This document shows positions 12,401 through 22,350 of a stretch of 64,000 nt of DNA, in pieces; the first letter of the stretch is position 1; the number at the start of each line of letters is the position of its first letter. Source of the DNA: Liolophura sinensis (lineage: Eukaryota > Mollusca > Polyplacophora > Chitonida > Chitonidae); assembly GCF_032854445.1 (NCBI RefSeq), contig NC_088295.1:4468501-4532500 (forward strand). The letters are read 5' to 3'. The position numbers were made by a program, and so were the translations under genes. The notes beneath the pieces were generated by a model that searched no databases, was not told the origin of the DNA, and was given only the letters and a program-made list of their open reading frames with translations.

Positions 12401-13293
12401 TGTCCACTCACAATTTTCTAATGATCTTTCCTAGTCATATAACTCAAATGACACCAGTCGCTTCCTCGTTTCCTCGACATTCCCTTCCTTCTTGTCTAAT
12501 ATTCAATATCTTGTGTTTGTATGCCTGTGTTTCTGTGAGCTATGGCCTGATAGACCCGTGGTGAATCACTTTCGTTATGGTCGACTTTATGATTTAGTTG
12601 ACAAGCGCATATTACATTGTTGATTTTGATTTTCTTTGCCTACAGCGGCAGAGTACAGCTACACTTCGCCTGCCTATACTCAATACAGCGCGGGTCATTA
12701 TCACGAGGGTTCGTGGCCCATGCGATACAGCAGCACCAATCTTCCCAGTAAGTAAACCGTAACGCCATATTAATAACAGTTAGCAAACAAGTGCAGGTGT
12801 AAACGTAATGACTAGTCTTCCAGGCAAGTAAACACCATTATACCTCTGTTCAAGCCGTAAGGACGTAAAACTACAATAATTGTCATTTCTGCCTAAATGT
12901 GGTAACGCTAACGTTCAGTAAGTAACTACAGGTATAATATGGAAGTCCAAGAGCTGTACGATAAGAAGTAATTACATGGAGCAAAGTGATAGTGTTCAAT
13001 TTATAACGTATTTTTCGGAAAACCTATAATGGCAGGCGTGTCGATATAGTCTGTTTTACCAAAGTTTGAGATTTGAGCGTGCAGTGTGAAAATGTATACC
13101 TGAGCTTGGGAATGTGTCCATTAAAACCTATAGTTGGAAAATGTCCACCTAGGGATGTAGTTTGAAAGTGTCCAGCTGAGCCTGTAGTTTTAGTGCCATC
13201 GTTTCCTGGTTTACAGACACGCCCTATTATTACCCTCACAGTGTCCGGGCAGACGACGTCCCAACTCCCGCCACAGGAACATACAAGGCCTAA
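3209..13293 (+). CDS. Pax2/5/8: Pax2/5/8 transcription factor, paralogue A (5' end missing)
   Basis: Spliced gene with exons 3209-3406, 4604-4830, 7859-7899, 8053-8281, 8607-8717, 9881-10027, 10373-10474, 12646-12747 and 13217-13293. All have GT-AG borders and compatible phases. They encode 410 residues plus a split first codon. In order: C-terminal (RED-like) half of the paired domain (66 residues), an [12 protein letters not shown] linker, octapeptide YSVSNILG, a basic LKRK patch, then a Ser/Thr/Pro/Tyr-rich activation region with the family motif YPVVT, and a tail TPYYYPHS...TYKA like the vertebrate Pax2/5/8 C-terminus. Pax2/5/8 proteins are nuclear regulators that bind DNA by the paired domain; the octapeptide recruits Groucho-type corepressors. 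The exon for the first half of the paired domain is not in the window. No partial homeodomain is seen. A second paralogue lies 31 kb downstream. The family call is secure; the exact isoform set is inferred. Confidence 0.93.
3407..4603 (+). other. Intron of paralogue A
   Basis: Bounded by GTACGA and TTTTCTTCTCCAG. I see no coding or repeated structure of note. Confidence 0.85.
4604..4830 (+). CDS. Pax2/5/8: Paralogue A exon: paired-domain end, linker and octapeptide
   Basis: 227-base exon after CTTCTCCAG, with donor GAAC|GTAAGT. It completes the Arg codon and reads [15 protein letters not shown], then a Pro/Ser/Thr/Gly-rich linker. Next is the octapeptide YSVSNILG, encoded at 4740-4763 and known in the family as a Groucho/TLE corepressor contact. 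It ends [13 protein letters not shown], a basic patch that could act in nuclear localisation. The matching exon in B is 239 bases and also ends in phase 1. Confidence 0.95.
4831..7858 (+). other. Intron of paralogue A, 3.0 kb
   Basis: No exon recognised. I looked in particular for the partial homeodomain (helix 1, LDRVFERPSYPDV-like) that vertebrate Pax2/5/8 carry after the octapeptide and saw none in any frame. The matching intron in paralogue B is only 287 bases. A hydrophobic 106-codon open frame at 6548-6868 has no family features and is not called. Confidence 0.7.
7859..7899 (+). CDS. Pax2/5/8: Paralogue A micro-exon (41 bases)
   Basis: Acceptor TTTTATCCAG, donor GATCAT|GTAAGT. It completes a Pro codon and adds [13 protein letters not shown], ending in phase 0. 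It was placed by phase and by correspondence to the 56-base exon of B at 55874-55929, which also runs from phase 1 to phase 0. It is short, so it rests on the splice signals and this match. Confidence 0.82.
8053..8281 (+). CDS. Pax2/5/8: Paralogue A exon: activation region with YPVVT motif
   Basis: 229-base exon after TTAATTGTAG, with donor GTCG|GTATGT; phase 0 in, phase 1 out. It starts [12 protein letters not shown], matching [12 protein letters not shown] at the start of the B exon at 56180. It continues with a Pro/Tyr/Gln-rich stretch containing YPVVTS, a motif also found in the vertebrate Pax2 activation region. An internal ATG near its start makes a shorter open frame, but homology places the start of this exon at the acceptor. 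Confidence 0.93.
8282..8606 (+). other. Short intron of paralogue A with repeat-built acceptor
   Basis: The last 90 bases hold three degenerate copies of a pyrimidine-rich unit starting CTGTCGGCTT. The last copy supplies the polypyrimidine tract and acceptor CCATGAAG of the next exon. Confidence 0.7.
8607..8717 (+). CDS. Pax2/5/8: Paralogue A exon: His-rich symmetrical cassette
   Basis: 111-base exon between TTCCTTCCATGAAG and GAAG|GTATTG. It is phase 1 at both ends, so including or skipping it keeps the frame. It reads [17 protein letters not shown] and then [19 protein letters not shown]. No counterpart is visible in paralogue B. It was recognised by borders, phase and continuous open reading, not by similarity. 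Confidence 0.78.
8718..9880 (+). other. Intron of paralogue A
   Basis: No exon recognised between GTATTG and CAACTTTCAG. A short open frame at 9306-9497 has no supporting features. Confidence 0.75.
9881..10027 (+). CDS. Pax2/5/8: Paralogue A exon: Pro/Ser/Thr-rich symmetrical cassette
   Basis: 147-base exon after TCTCAACTTTCAG, with donor CTCAA|GTAAGG; phase 1 at both ends. It reads [20 protein letters not shown], then [20 protein letters not shown] and LPPFGNFS. The composition is typical of a transactivation region. No counterpart is seen in paralogue B. Confidence 0.88.
10028..10372 (+). other. Intron of paralogue A
   Basis: 345 bases from GTAAGG to GTGTTTGCAG. Nothing else is seen in it. 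Confidence 0.8.
10373..10474 (+). CDS. Pax2/5/8: Paralogue A exon: activation region
   Basis: 102-base exon, phase 1 at both ends, acceptor GTGTTTGCAG and donor TCCC|GTAAGT. It reads [20 protein letters not shown] and then [14 protein letters not shown]. The PPLVI...Y.ST core matches [16 protein letters not shown] in the B exon at 57741, which supports the call. Confidence 0.92.
10475..12645 (+). other. Intron of paralogue A, 2.2 kb
   Basis: No exon recognised. It contains a 15-base minisatellite at 12303-12410 and a GC-rich stretch around 11500-11750 that has no long coding frame. Confidence 0.75.
12303..12410. repeat. 15-bp minisatellite, 7 copies
   Basis: Seven tandem copies of a 15-base unit close to TCAAACATTGCCCAG, with substitutions in the later copies. 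The period is a multiple of three, so it stays open in several frames. These frames are not genes. Confidence 0.93.
12646..12747 (+). CDS. Pax2/5/8: Paralogue A exon: Tyr-rich activation segment
   Basis: 102-base exon after TTTGCCTACAG, with donor TCCCA|GTAAGT; phase 1 at both ends. It reads [20 protein letters not shown] and then [14 protein letters not shown]. It corresponds to the B exon at 59185 (Y..PYSQY.GG.Y....WPGARYNTT) and to the vertebrate Pax2 segment before the PYYY tail. Confidence 0.94.
13217..13293 (+). CDS. Pax2/5/8: Paralogue A last exon, canonical Pax2/5/8 tail
   Basis: Acceptor CTGGTTTACAG at 13216. With the phase-1 donor of the previous exon it reads [15 protein letters not shown], then [10 protein letters not shown] and stop TAA at 13291-13293. 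The PYYY start and the TYKA-like end match both paralogue B (PSYYPTSS...NAYK) and the vertebrate family (PYYYS...TAYD). This is the best-supported ending. The same exon has a second reading frame, described separately. Confidence 0.92.
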
Positions 13294-13378
13294 CGACGCC
13301 AGCCTCAATGACCTGCGCAGTAAAGCCAAGGAGTATTCGGCCGCCATCTACGCATCCAGCTCCCAGCTCTCCTACTGA
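13242..13378 (+). CDS. Pax2/5/8: Paralogue A last exon, alternative OAR-type tail
   Basis: The sequence CCCTATTATTACCCTCACAG ending at 13241 is a plausible second acceptor: pyrimidine-rich, then CAG. Joined to the same phase-1 donor (12747), it reads in the other frame to TGA at 13376-13378. It encodes [20 protein letters not shown] and then SLNDLRSKAKEYSAAIYA followed by SSSQLSY. SxxxLRxKAKExxA is the core of the OAR motif found at the C-terminus of paired-type homeodomain proteins. Seen: the frame, the motif and the AG. Inferred: use of this acceptor. A one-base assembly or sequence indel that separates two parts of one tail is the main alternative. Confidence 0.55.
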
Positions 13379-13829
13379 TGGAGGCGTGGCCTAGTATTCA
13401 CGTGATGGTAGTCACATGATAAGAGACACTCTCGCAGCCACTCCAGTGACTGCAAACCGGCGATATGGGCTGTGACTGCGAATCGCGACAACGGATGGTT
13501 TTTGGGCGAACAAAGTGTCAGATTGGCGGTGGCAGTCTGTGACGTCATGAAAACTGACTATTATGACACCAGGCTAATCAGTAACTACGCCTGGACAGTA
13601 GTCGCCTGTGTGCTCATCACGTGCTGGACAGATGAACTGATCACATCAAAACTGACGATAAGATGAAGACTATGAAATATATATATCTATGTATATCTAT
13701 ATATTACTCTATATGTACAAGATTAATTGTACAGTTGTCGACTTGGAGACGATGTCGGTTATTATGAGCACTGACTGCTATTCCTCGCTGAGTGGTCAGG
13801 CTCGAAAATGTTAAGGCTAGAAAATTGTA

Positions 13830-13835
13830 AATAAA
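13830..13835 (+). other. Polyadenylation signal, paralogue A (proximal)
   Basis: AATAAA about 540 bases after the canonical stop and 450 after the alternative stop, in an AT-rich 3' UTR-like stretch. A further AATAAA at 15264-15269 could serve as a distal signal. Confidence 0.55.
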
Positions 13836-15354
13836 TGTTATAAAATATACAGTATAGATTAGAACCCTCTACTTCGGTTAGGTTTATTGGAGAATAATTA
13901 GCCTTACTAAATTCAAATTCTATATCCAATTATATCATGAACAGAGTTTTAAAGCGTGTACATACACAGTACAAGGTCGTTTGGATATAGTTTAGAGCTA
14001 ACGATATCAGAAGTTTTAGTGAAATCTTGTTTTATCGTAGTTGATAACTAATTCGAATCCCACAGTATTTTATCGGGGATATTACAGCATTAATGCAGAG
14101 ATTCTCGCCACTTGGTGACTATATAAATTATTGACCAATGAGAAGCCGAGAAATTCCCTGGCCATTCTCATCTACAGCTCACTTCCTGGTATTTGCTCAA
14201 AATATAAGTATTGAACAGACTGACAAAATCTGTGGGCACCCAGATGAGAATACTTGTAGTATACATTCGTATTTTAAGTTTAGTTTACAGAATGCCGAAT
14301 ATTTGTAAATAGTTTTCTTTATCTAATTTTAATATTAACCCAGCTGACTGTTCAGCGTTAATTTTCAATGCATCCTATATCATGTACAACTATTTTTATA
14401 TCTGAGTGAAGAACTGTGGCGTTTTGCCTGACGAGTTAGGCGGAGGGCAAATTGTTCCGTGTGCTATAAACATAGTGTGGTGCTACATCCTAGTGCTTAG
14501 GCTGTTTACAGCAGCACACGATTATCATTACTGTGGCCACACATTCCGCGAGAGAAATCAACCCGTCTCTAGTTTTCGTCCAGCTTAAATAGTGGCATTC
14601 CAGGAACTATTGTCAGCAGGGATAAGATTGTGATGTGCCCTTCCCTCTGACGTACCCGGGAGTAGTCACTTGTGCAATACAAACTTACTGCTGTTGAGAC
14701 TGTCGTCCTTGGTAAGCCTCGACAACTGACAACAAGAGTAGTATGGTACTTAATATCGGCTGATATCTTAGGACAATGGGGCACATAGAACGGATCGGCT
14801 GTCTTGTGATGTACACTTTTGATATTTTAACCACATATGTCTGTTTGCAATTGTAGATGTAGACTTTATTTTTTATTTCACCCATCATGTGTTGTTAAGT
14901 ATTTCAGTGATTGGTGCAGATATTTTCTTTATTTTTTAAGACATATTATAATTTGCACAAATCCTATTGTGTTGGATTGGAGCGGGACGTGTGCACCGTT
15001 TGCTCAGTGTATACACTGCTTTCTGAACTCTACAGGGCTCCTCTGTTCAGATACTCTGTACTCCCACACATTCATTCAGCTAGGGCAGCAAGTACAACTA
15101 AAGAAACTCCACATCATTTAACTCCATTACTTTTAACCCACAATCGCCATTCACCAATATTTTGTAATACTCCAAACAAATTTTATGTTTTACTTAGACG
15201 TATCTTGACGAGGAAGAGAAAATGATTTGTCGGTTATATATTTTCATCAATGTATGTATATATAATAAAACTCTGTGACGGAGAAATTGGTTAAGCACTG
15301 CAGGGGTTTGTGGGACTTTCAATCTGGTCATCCTACGTTGTAGCCATGTGTGTT

Positions 15355-15600
15355 AGTAATGTCATTGTCACACCAATATGTGACCCATGTCATTGTCACA
15401 CCACATATGTGACCCATGCCATTGTCAAACCAAATATGTGACCCACGTCACATGTGTTACGCGCAATGTCATTGTCAAACCGAAGTTATGATAGTGCCAT
15501 GTGTTAGCAATGTCATTGTCACAGCAGATATGTGGCCCATAGCATTGTCACACCACATACGTGACCCATGTCATGGTTACACCAAATATGTGTCTATGTG
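15355..15600. repeat. Degenerate ~28-bp tandem repeat
   Basis: Repeated variants of GTCATTGTCACACCA followed by an ATATGTGACCCAT-like stretch. Spacing and sequence are irregular, so this looks like an old, decayed minisatellite. Isolated half-units continue to about 15660. Confidence 0.7.
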
Positions 15601-15935
15601 TGCTGACAATGACATTGACAATATACCATGGCCGGGATCTGTGCTGATAATGTCATTGTCTACGTTTTACTTTGACCATACTAAAATTACTGTTTGGTTG
15701 CACGCAGTGTTGTCATTGTGTGTGCGGATATCTCCTTCCATCTCCAGTCTTGCCACTTGTATCGTCATCACGGGCTGCCATTATATACCACACGATAGAC
15801 AAGCTCTTCAGAATTCACCAAGAGCTCATCCATTCCACATCTGATTCTCATGCCCATGATACGATACAAATAAAATCATCATCTTGCAATTTGTTTTCTG
15901 CCATTCTAGTTGTTCCTTAGTGTGTATTATTCCCA

Positions 15936-16033
15936 CTAGCTAAGTCTGGATTCTTCCCAGCACAATGCTGCCCGCGGTCGTATAAGTGAAGTACTATTAA
16001 GTGCAGCGTAAAACATCAATCAAATAAATAAAA
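15936..16033 (+). mobile_element. SINE-like 3' tail, copy 1
   Basis: Contains GTCGTATAAGTGAA, then AGTGCAGCGTAAAACATCAA and CAAATAAATAAA. This resembles the conserved 3' end plus short A/T-rich tail of SINEs I associate with molluscs and related phyla. A diverged copy at 51335-51409 shares CGTCGTATAAGTGAA and the following TAAAA...AATAAA pattern. No tRNA-like head is recognised, so it may be 5'-truncated. Confidence 0.55.
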
Positions 16034-17399
16034 TATTGTGCATAACGTCGTTAAAAAGCTGTACAGTCAGACGATCCGGAAATATTCCGGAAACGCTGAG
16101 TCATTGTAGTGTAATTTGTGTTTAACATTCTTACCAAATTCCCGGAGCCGTAATATCGTCTGTGAACAAAATGTAGCTTTTGTATAAAGTAAGAAGACGA
16201 TGATCAGGTTATTCTTGTTTAGTTGGTGCCTCACATAGTATATATCACTTAGGCGACCACGATGTGGCTGTTTGACGGAAGAAACAGATCAGCCTTGGTA
16301 AGCTACCAAAAATCTGACACTTCTCATGTCTGAATCCTGGTCAGCGGTATATAGATCCGAACTCGTGACCTTATACTGGTGAGAGACGATTGTGTCTTCA
16401 GTCGGAGCGTTTTAGATCGCGCCGGCAGGGGGTCTGGAAATGACAACATCGAGGAAATGCTACCAATGCTTGCCATGCACACAGACATTAAGATGGACGG
16501 TCGATCACTGCCAGAGTCCACACGGATTTCTGATTTTACGAACTCTGCACAGTGCGTTTTTCTTTTCTTCAAGTAGACAGATCACGGGCACAATCAACAG
16601 GTTCTGTCTTCATTGGCCCAGCTCTCAAAAAAATCTAGTTAAATTCTAAATTAAATTTCTTAACTTGAACAACAAACGATCCTATGCTGAAATGTATAAA
16701 GAAGGCTTTGGTGAAACATTTTGTGAAATACTCCATGGACAAATATACATGTTCGTCCGAGGTATTAACATGAAGTCGTTTGATGTTGCCATACGTCTTT
16801 TAAATTTTCACATTAAATGTAGCTTTCCGACATGCATCAGCGCTTTATTATTTGATCGAAGCCATCGAGAGCTGGATATATAGAGATCAAACAGTACATA
16901 AAGAGAGAATGTATGTATAAATATGTGCTAAAAAAAGTATACAGCTTGTATACGTGTAGAAACATTTTTAAATTTGCCATGGCTCTCTTCCAACCGAAGA
17001 TGATAACGATTCTTGTTAATCAACAATCAATACAGACAACATACACACTTGTAATTCACCGTAAAAAAATTAATATATGCCTAGAAGTTTAACTCATCGT
17101 GAAATGGACGTATTCCATAAGTTACCTATTGCTGTCAAACGACGACATAATCTGCGCTGTTCGCTTTGATAAGCAAGTAGAAAGTATCATAACACTGGAT
17201 TTGAACATGTTTAAAACTGCAAACATATAAACGCACAGAAAGAATTGCTGCAACTGTTGTGCAACATAAGGGTGTTGATAGCAATGAAAGAACAAGATAT
17301 GTTCAAACAGTGACAAATGACACACCCATTTTATTGTAACAGTCCAGTCGGTAATCGTCCGGTTATTATGCTGGACGCAAAGTTACAGCGCTTAACAAA

Positions 17400-17690
17400 A
17401 AGTCAAAGTGCTGGACACCACCTTATTTCGCTGAAACCAAATTACAGGAATAAACTTGAAGTAACAACGCTGGACATCACCTTATTTCGCCGAAAACCAA
17501 ATTACAGGAATAAACATGAAGTAATAACGCTGGACACCACCTTATTTCGCAGGAAAACAAATTGCAGGAATGAACTTGAAGTAACAACGCTGGACATCAC
17601 CTTATTTCGCAGAAAACCAGAGTACAAGAAAGAACATGAAGTATCAACGCTGGACACCACGTCATTTTGCAGAAAACTTCGTACAGCATT
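17400..17690. repeat. 60-bp minisatellite, about 5 copies
   Basis: Units begin GCTGGACACCACCTTATTTC and recur every 60 bases (near 17410, 17470, 17530, 17590 and 17650). The period is a multiple of three, which explains the 141-codon open frame at 17317-17742. I do not call that frame a gene. Confidence 0.92.
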
Positions 17691-17952
17691 TGTCACATAT
17701 ATAACTAATCGTCTCAAAAACACGCCATCTCAAACCGCATAACACAATGACTGAGAGAATAATAAAAGTGGTGGACGCTATCATTTAATAATGAAGTATT
17801 CTTATACTAGCCACACGTAAAACAAAATAAAATTGCCAAGAAGGGCAAATTTTTCATTTCACTATTTTGTTATCTTGACTTTCAGCTACATTGTGAACGA
17901 TGAAGTTGTTCCCTTGCTCCTTCTGCTCAGCTAGTTTTCTCCTCTCACATAT

Positions 17953-18068
17953 CTCAGTTCATACACTGTTAACGATCAGTTCACACAGTGTTAGCGATCA
18001 GTTCATACACTGTTAACGATCAGTTCATACACTGTTAACGATCAGTTCATACACTGTTAACAATCAGT
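17953..18068. repeat. 22-bp minisatellite, 5 copies
   Basis: Five copies of TCAGTTCATACACTGTTAACGA. Each includes the palindrome GTTAAC; one copy has CACAGTGTTAGC variants. Confidence 0.93.
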
Positions 18069-21000
18069 ACTTGCACTTCCTGATTTGATTACATTAAACC
18101 TGATAAAGATGATCTTAACTTCACACAGCAGAACGATGCTCAATTTTATCTGAGAGAACATCAAGTTATTGGCAGATTTAAAACTGGGATAATACGCTAA
18201 ACATAAGAAAAATACGCCCCGTTTCCCGCTTGAGTCGATAAAGGAATACTAATTTGTTCACTTCGTAATAAAAAGAGATATATATTGTGTTCATTGAGAT
18301 TATTTACTATTACTTGCTGTTTGAGTTCCCTGAAGAGTGATTGGTAGATCAGGGACACGCACAGATTTCTTGGGCAATGATTGGCTGGAATCGCAGCCTA
18401 ATCTTCCCCATTGACAGGCGCTTCGTTGTGTGAGGACAAAGAGTACTGACAAGTTATCGCTCAGATTGGTCTGTCTTACATAAATGCAGCGAGATTAGGG
18501 ACGTACAATCCATTCAAAGAAACGGTTACCTGCTAAAACAAATGTAGCAAATCAGTCATTATGGTTAAATATATTTGCGGACGATGTTATATGTATTCTG
18601 ATTGCTTAACCTTGTCATGTCGTACATTGTTATGGCTGTGTTGAGGGATAACTTGCTGTGCTCACGGCCAAATGTTGTGAGAACATCCGTGACGCAGTAA
18701 TACTAGAATTAAGGCGGTGATCTGGAGAGAGAAGTGGTAAGACGATCGTGTTCAGGTGACCGCTCTGCCCAGCGTCTGTAGTCACGGAGAGGCTTGATGA
18801 GATTAGCCTAGGATACAAGATCTCGGGATAAAGGCTAATGGGATTTCAAAAGGATACAACCGCGTTTAAAATACATTTGACTGCATTGGATGGGGGCTCC
18901 GGTTGGCTCTGTGAGACCGCATGTAGCGAGTTAACAAACGATAGCTTCTCCCTGGGGAAGTGAAATCCTCGTTAGACAATAGATTACGTTAACCTTAAAG
19001 ACCAGATATCAGGGATATGGATATGAGAGAAGCTTGTGAAGTGTAGCGAGGAGACCGATCCCTGTCGAGGTGGAGGCTAGAGGGACAGGGGGCAGATCTT
19101 CTTTATGTTTGATAGACCAGGTTTAGATTTAAGAAGGGCGGCAGCCTATTTCCATCGCTACACAATCAGTGCAAATGGCAAATCAACAGAAAATCCATCC
19201 AGAACAATGTCTTAATCCCCTCTCCCCATCCAGTACCAGGGCTGGCCTTGGAGTTGACGTCATCCGGCCTACATGCAGATTGTACATCCGATATGATTTC
19301 CCCTTGACCAGTCCTCTATAATCTCTCTGATCTCCACAGCTTTCACCATAAAAATCGCAACCAAAGAACTAGAAATGTAAATCAGCGCGTTATGCACCGG
19401 CTCAGTGCGCATGACCAAATCCTTACAAGCCCAACATGACACAATGGCTAAATAAGCTTTATCTAATTATAAACTTCTTTGGTTTACTATCACAACTGGA
19501 AACCCGGGGACAAATCGTTTTGTGTGATCTTCACAACGTTGGAAAATGCACAACCTGTCGGCAGAGTTTGGCAGGGTGTAGGTTTTAGGAGAGATGACTG
19601 CCGACAGATGACAGATTTCTGCCCAATGCACAACCAGAGCTTTAATTACTTGTATAAAAATACCATTTAGAAGTAGTCTGAATAAAACCCGCTGTTAGCG
19701 CTGATTGAAAATGCGCCTCCCTGTCTAACGTCGTCTTATTTAGACGGCAATATACTGCAGACATTACCAATATCTTCCCTAAGAGTTATTATGAAAGTCT
19801 GAGGAATTATGTCTTTTTTAAAGTTTTGGTTGACGAGCTGATTGCCCCATGACCAGCTTTCCCTGGGGACGAGCGCTTTAAGTCGTCAGGGTCCCGTCCG
19901 TCCGGTCTCCTCTCTTCCTGATCACCTCACGAGTCGGCACAGAACCCAATCCTAAAGTTCTATACTAAGTTTATAGCACCAGCGTAAGAAGGCAAATAAT
20001 GTAATTTCTCAGACCAGTGGATCGTGGCCAACCCTGTTATCAGCGAGTTGGCCGAAGGAGCCCCGGGAGCGACTGGAAGCCTGTGTCCGTCCTCTTGGGG
20101 GGGACGGGATCTACACAGATCGGCCACCAGTCCCCGGCTTCTGCTACACTTAACACCGTCAAAGAAAAGGAAAATTTCATCGAACGCTCTTTCCGGGCAA
20201 CTTATTTTGATGGATGATGATATTAATCCGTCTTTTTAAGGCAATTATAAGACTTTGATAACTTTCTCCAGAGTGTAGTGCTTGAGAGGCCACTAGAGTG
20301 GTAAGCATGCCGCCTTCATTTCACTGTGTAAGCCATGAAGTAGGCTACAAGAGGAATTGCTCAATGATCTCCTGTTCACCTCAACACCCCGACAGCTGCA
20401 TACGTATTTCCCCCGGCATAATACATCCTATACAGCTCACTGCACGTATGAACGCAACCAGGACAGTTCTACACGAAGACAGACCGTTTAAACAGTGATT
20501 AGTATAACCACCACTCCATTTTGCGGACTTGCTGTAGTGTGCGGCCAAAAGCAAACAACGTGAAACTTATAAAAGGCCAATCGCTTCCTGCAATGTTAAA
20601 TAACATTTTCAAATCTTCATTAGTTTCGAGACAATGTAGATCTTTTGAAAACGCTTAATAAAGCGATGATTAGACGTCGGGTACAAAACATCGCAAACTG
20701 AAAAAAGAAGTTAATTGGTCCAAATTGTATTTTAGACTTTACATGACAGACACAAGGTTTAACAAATAAGTTTTTGAAGTGTTTTCCTTGTACCTAAAAA
20801 TTCACTAAAATCCGAATCTTAAAATGTTTTTTCTTTCAACCGAAGAATTTATCTCCTACAATTATAATTACACACCCGCTATGGTGATTTGTTCTTGGTT
20901 CTGGTATAACTATATGTGCTAGTTTTAGTAACAGTGCTGGAAATGTGATGACCATAAAATCAAAATTGGCACGGCTTAAATAATCGAAAAGAACATCGTG

Positions 21001-22290
21001 TTGGAAGATTATCAGAATTTTGTAAATTATCAAAATTTTGTAAATTGTAGCCTTGCTTTTTGTGAAACACTGGCTCAATCATTAATTTGGGCTTGTGTCT
21101 GCATGTGTGTATTCAACCTCCACGATTGAAGGCATTTTTCAAAATTATTTCGCTCCATCCAAGTAAGTGTACAATCTCACATCAGGCTCAATAAGGGGTA
21201 GCTTACAGTCCTACCGTTTCTCGCTGAAAAACTTACCTGAAACTTGTGAAAAACTCAACACGAACTTTTACAATCAGCCACAATAAAGTGACAGTAATTT
21301 TCCGGCAAATTAATATATTTGTAACTAACGTCATTTTGAATGATAATCGTGCAAGGACTTTGACTGAATTAACCACGTAATAGGCTGTTAGATTACTCTC
21401 CTTATAAAGAGATCAGTTGTGTGGAACAAGAAATGTACCGGCGAACACGGACATGCTGGAAACGTACAGACTCTTTGATACAGTATAAAGGCTGACAGAG
21501 CTTTGTGTGCAACTACTTGTGTTAATAATATCGTCGGAGTATGACTGATAATGCTGTCACTTACACACTATGACTTACTCAAGCTAAATTTATATTTTCA
21601 GCGACATCTGGGAAGCGAACAACAAAAGCTGATTTGTGAGTAAGTGATGCAGAATGGAACAGATTACGTTAGCGCGACCGGATCGTTCTGTGACTGTAGA
21701 CCCACACAAGCGATGTAACCCGGGAACCAGCACATGCACAGTCGACTCAGCAGTAGACTCCGTGAGCGCGGACAGCTTGATGGCCATCTACCTGCAGAAT
21801 ATTGAGTGATCGTATTCAAGATGGCGTCGATTCATTCCCTGATTAGAAGATGAAGACACAAGGCATTAGCTCACGGTCTGTCGACTCTGCACCACCCAGC
21901 AAACTTAAAAAAAGAACTGATATTACCACAGTTTCCACACGACAGTCTAAGCATTACTTTGTGTCTTGTGATTTCAGATAGAAAGCCCATTAAACTAAGG
22001 CCTTTGCTTTGACGTTTCCGGCAGTACCAATTGCCGCCGAGGAAATGAAATCGGAGGCTATCGGAAGCCACGAAACACCTCTGAGTGGAGTGCCTCTGTT
22101 TGATCGGCCGGTCACGTGACCAAGAAACACGACAGCGAGGAGCGCTCCTTGGCCAGTAGGTAAATACTGACGTTACGCAACAACACAGACAATAGATCAG
22201 ACGTCAACAACCCCTACGCTCCCCGTCACACGGTAGCACGATATATGCGAGGGCTGAAATTGGTATATCAAAATATACATGTATGTATAG
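18069..22290. other. Intergenic, low repeat content, no gene recognised
   Basis: About 4.2 kb without minisatellites. 18340-19330 and 19830-20210 are less AT-rich than their surroundings and contain TAAT-type and GATTA sites, but no convincing coding frame. They could be regulatory DNA; conservation cannot be judged from one sequence. A short element at 19996-20021 recurs at 31987-32012. Confidence 0.6.
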
Positions 22291-22298
22291 TAACGATA

Positions 22299-22350
22299 AT
22301 GCGTGTACACTGACGAAAATGCGTGTTCACTGACAATAATGCGTGTACAG
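22299..22350. repeat. Short ~20-bp repeat, 3 copies
   Basis: GCGTGTACACTGACGAAAAT and two close variants in direct tandem. Confidence 0.8.

Larger units (their letters stand above)
13836..17350. other. Start of the 31-kb intergenic region
   Basis: No gene recognised. The left part may be a longer 3' UTR of paralogue A, up to the AATAAA at 15264. It then holds a degenerate repeat around 15355-15660 and a SINE-like tail at 15936-16033. The open frame at 15416-15844 runs through the degenerate repeat and has no protein features I recognise. Confidence 0.7.

Noticed and set aside
13217-13378. Paralogue A as a pseudogene because of a frameshift at the end
   Set aside because: All upstream exons are open with good splice sites, and the canonical tail ends at a position matching the family. 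Alternative splicing explains the second frame without a break, although a sequence error remains possible.
14040-14070. tRNA T-arm-like TTCGAATCCC
   Set aside because: No matching acceptor, D or anticodon stems could be built around it.
17317-17742. 141-codon open frame with LDTTLFRRK repeats
   Set aside because: Runs through a 60-bp minisatellite, with no flanking gene signals or recognisable domain.
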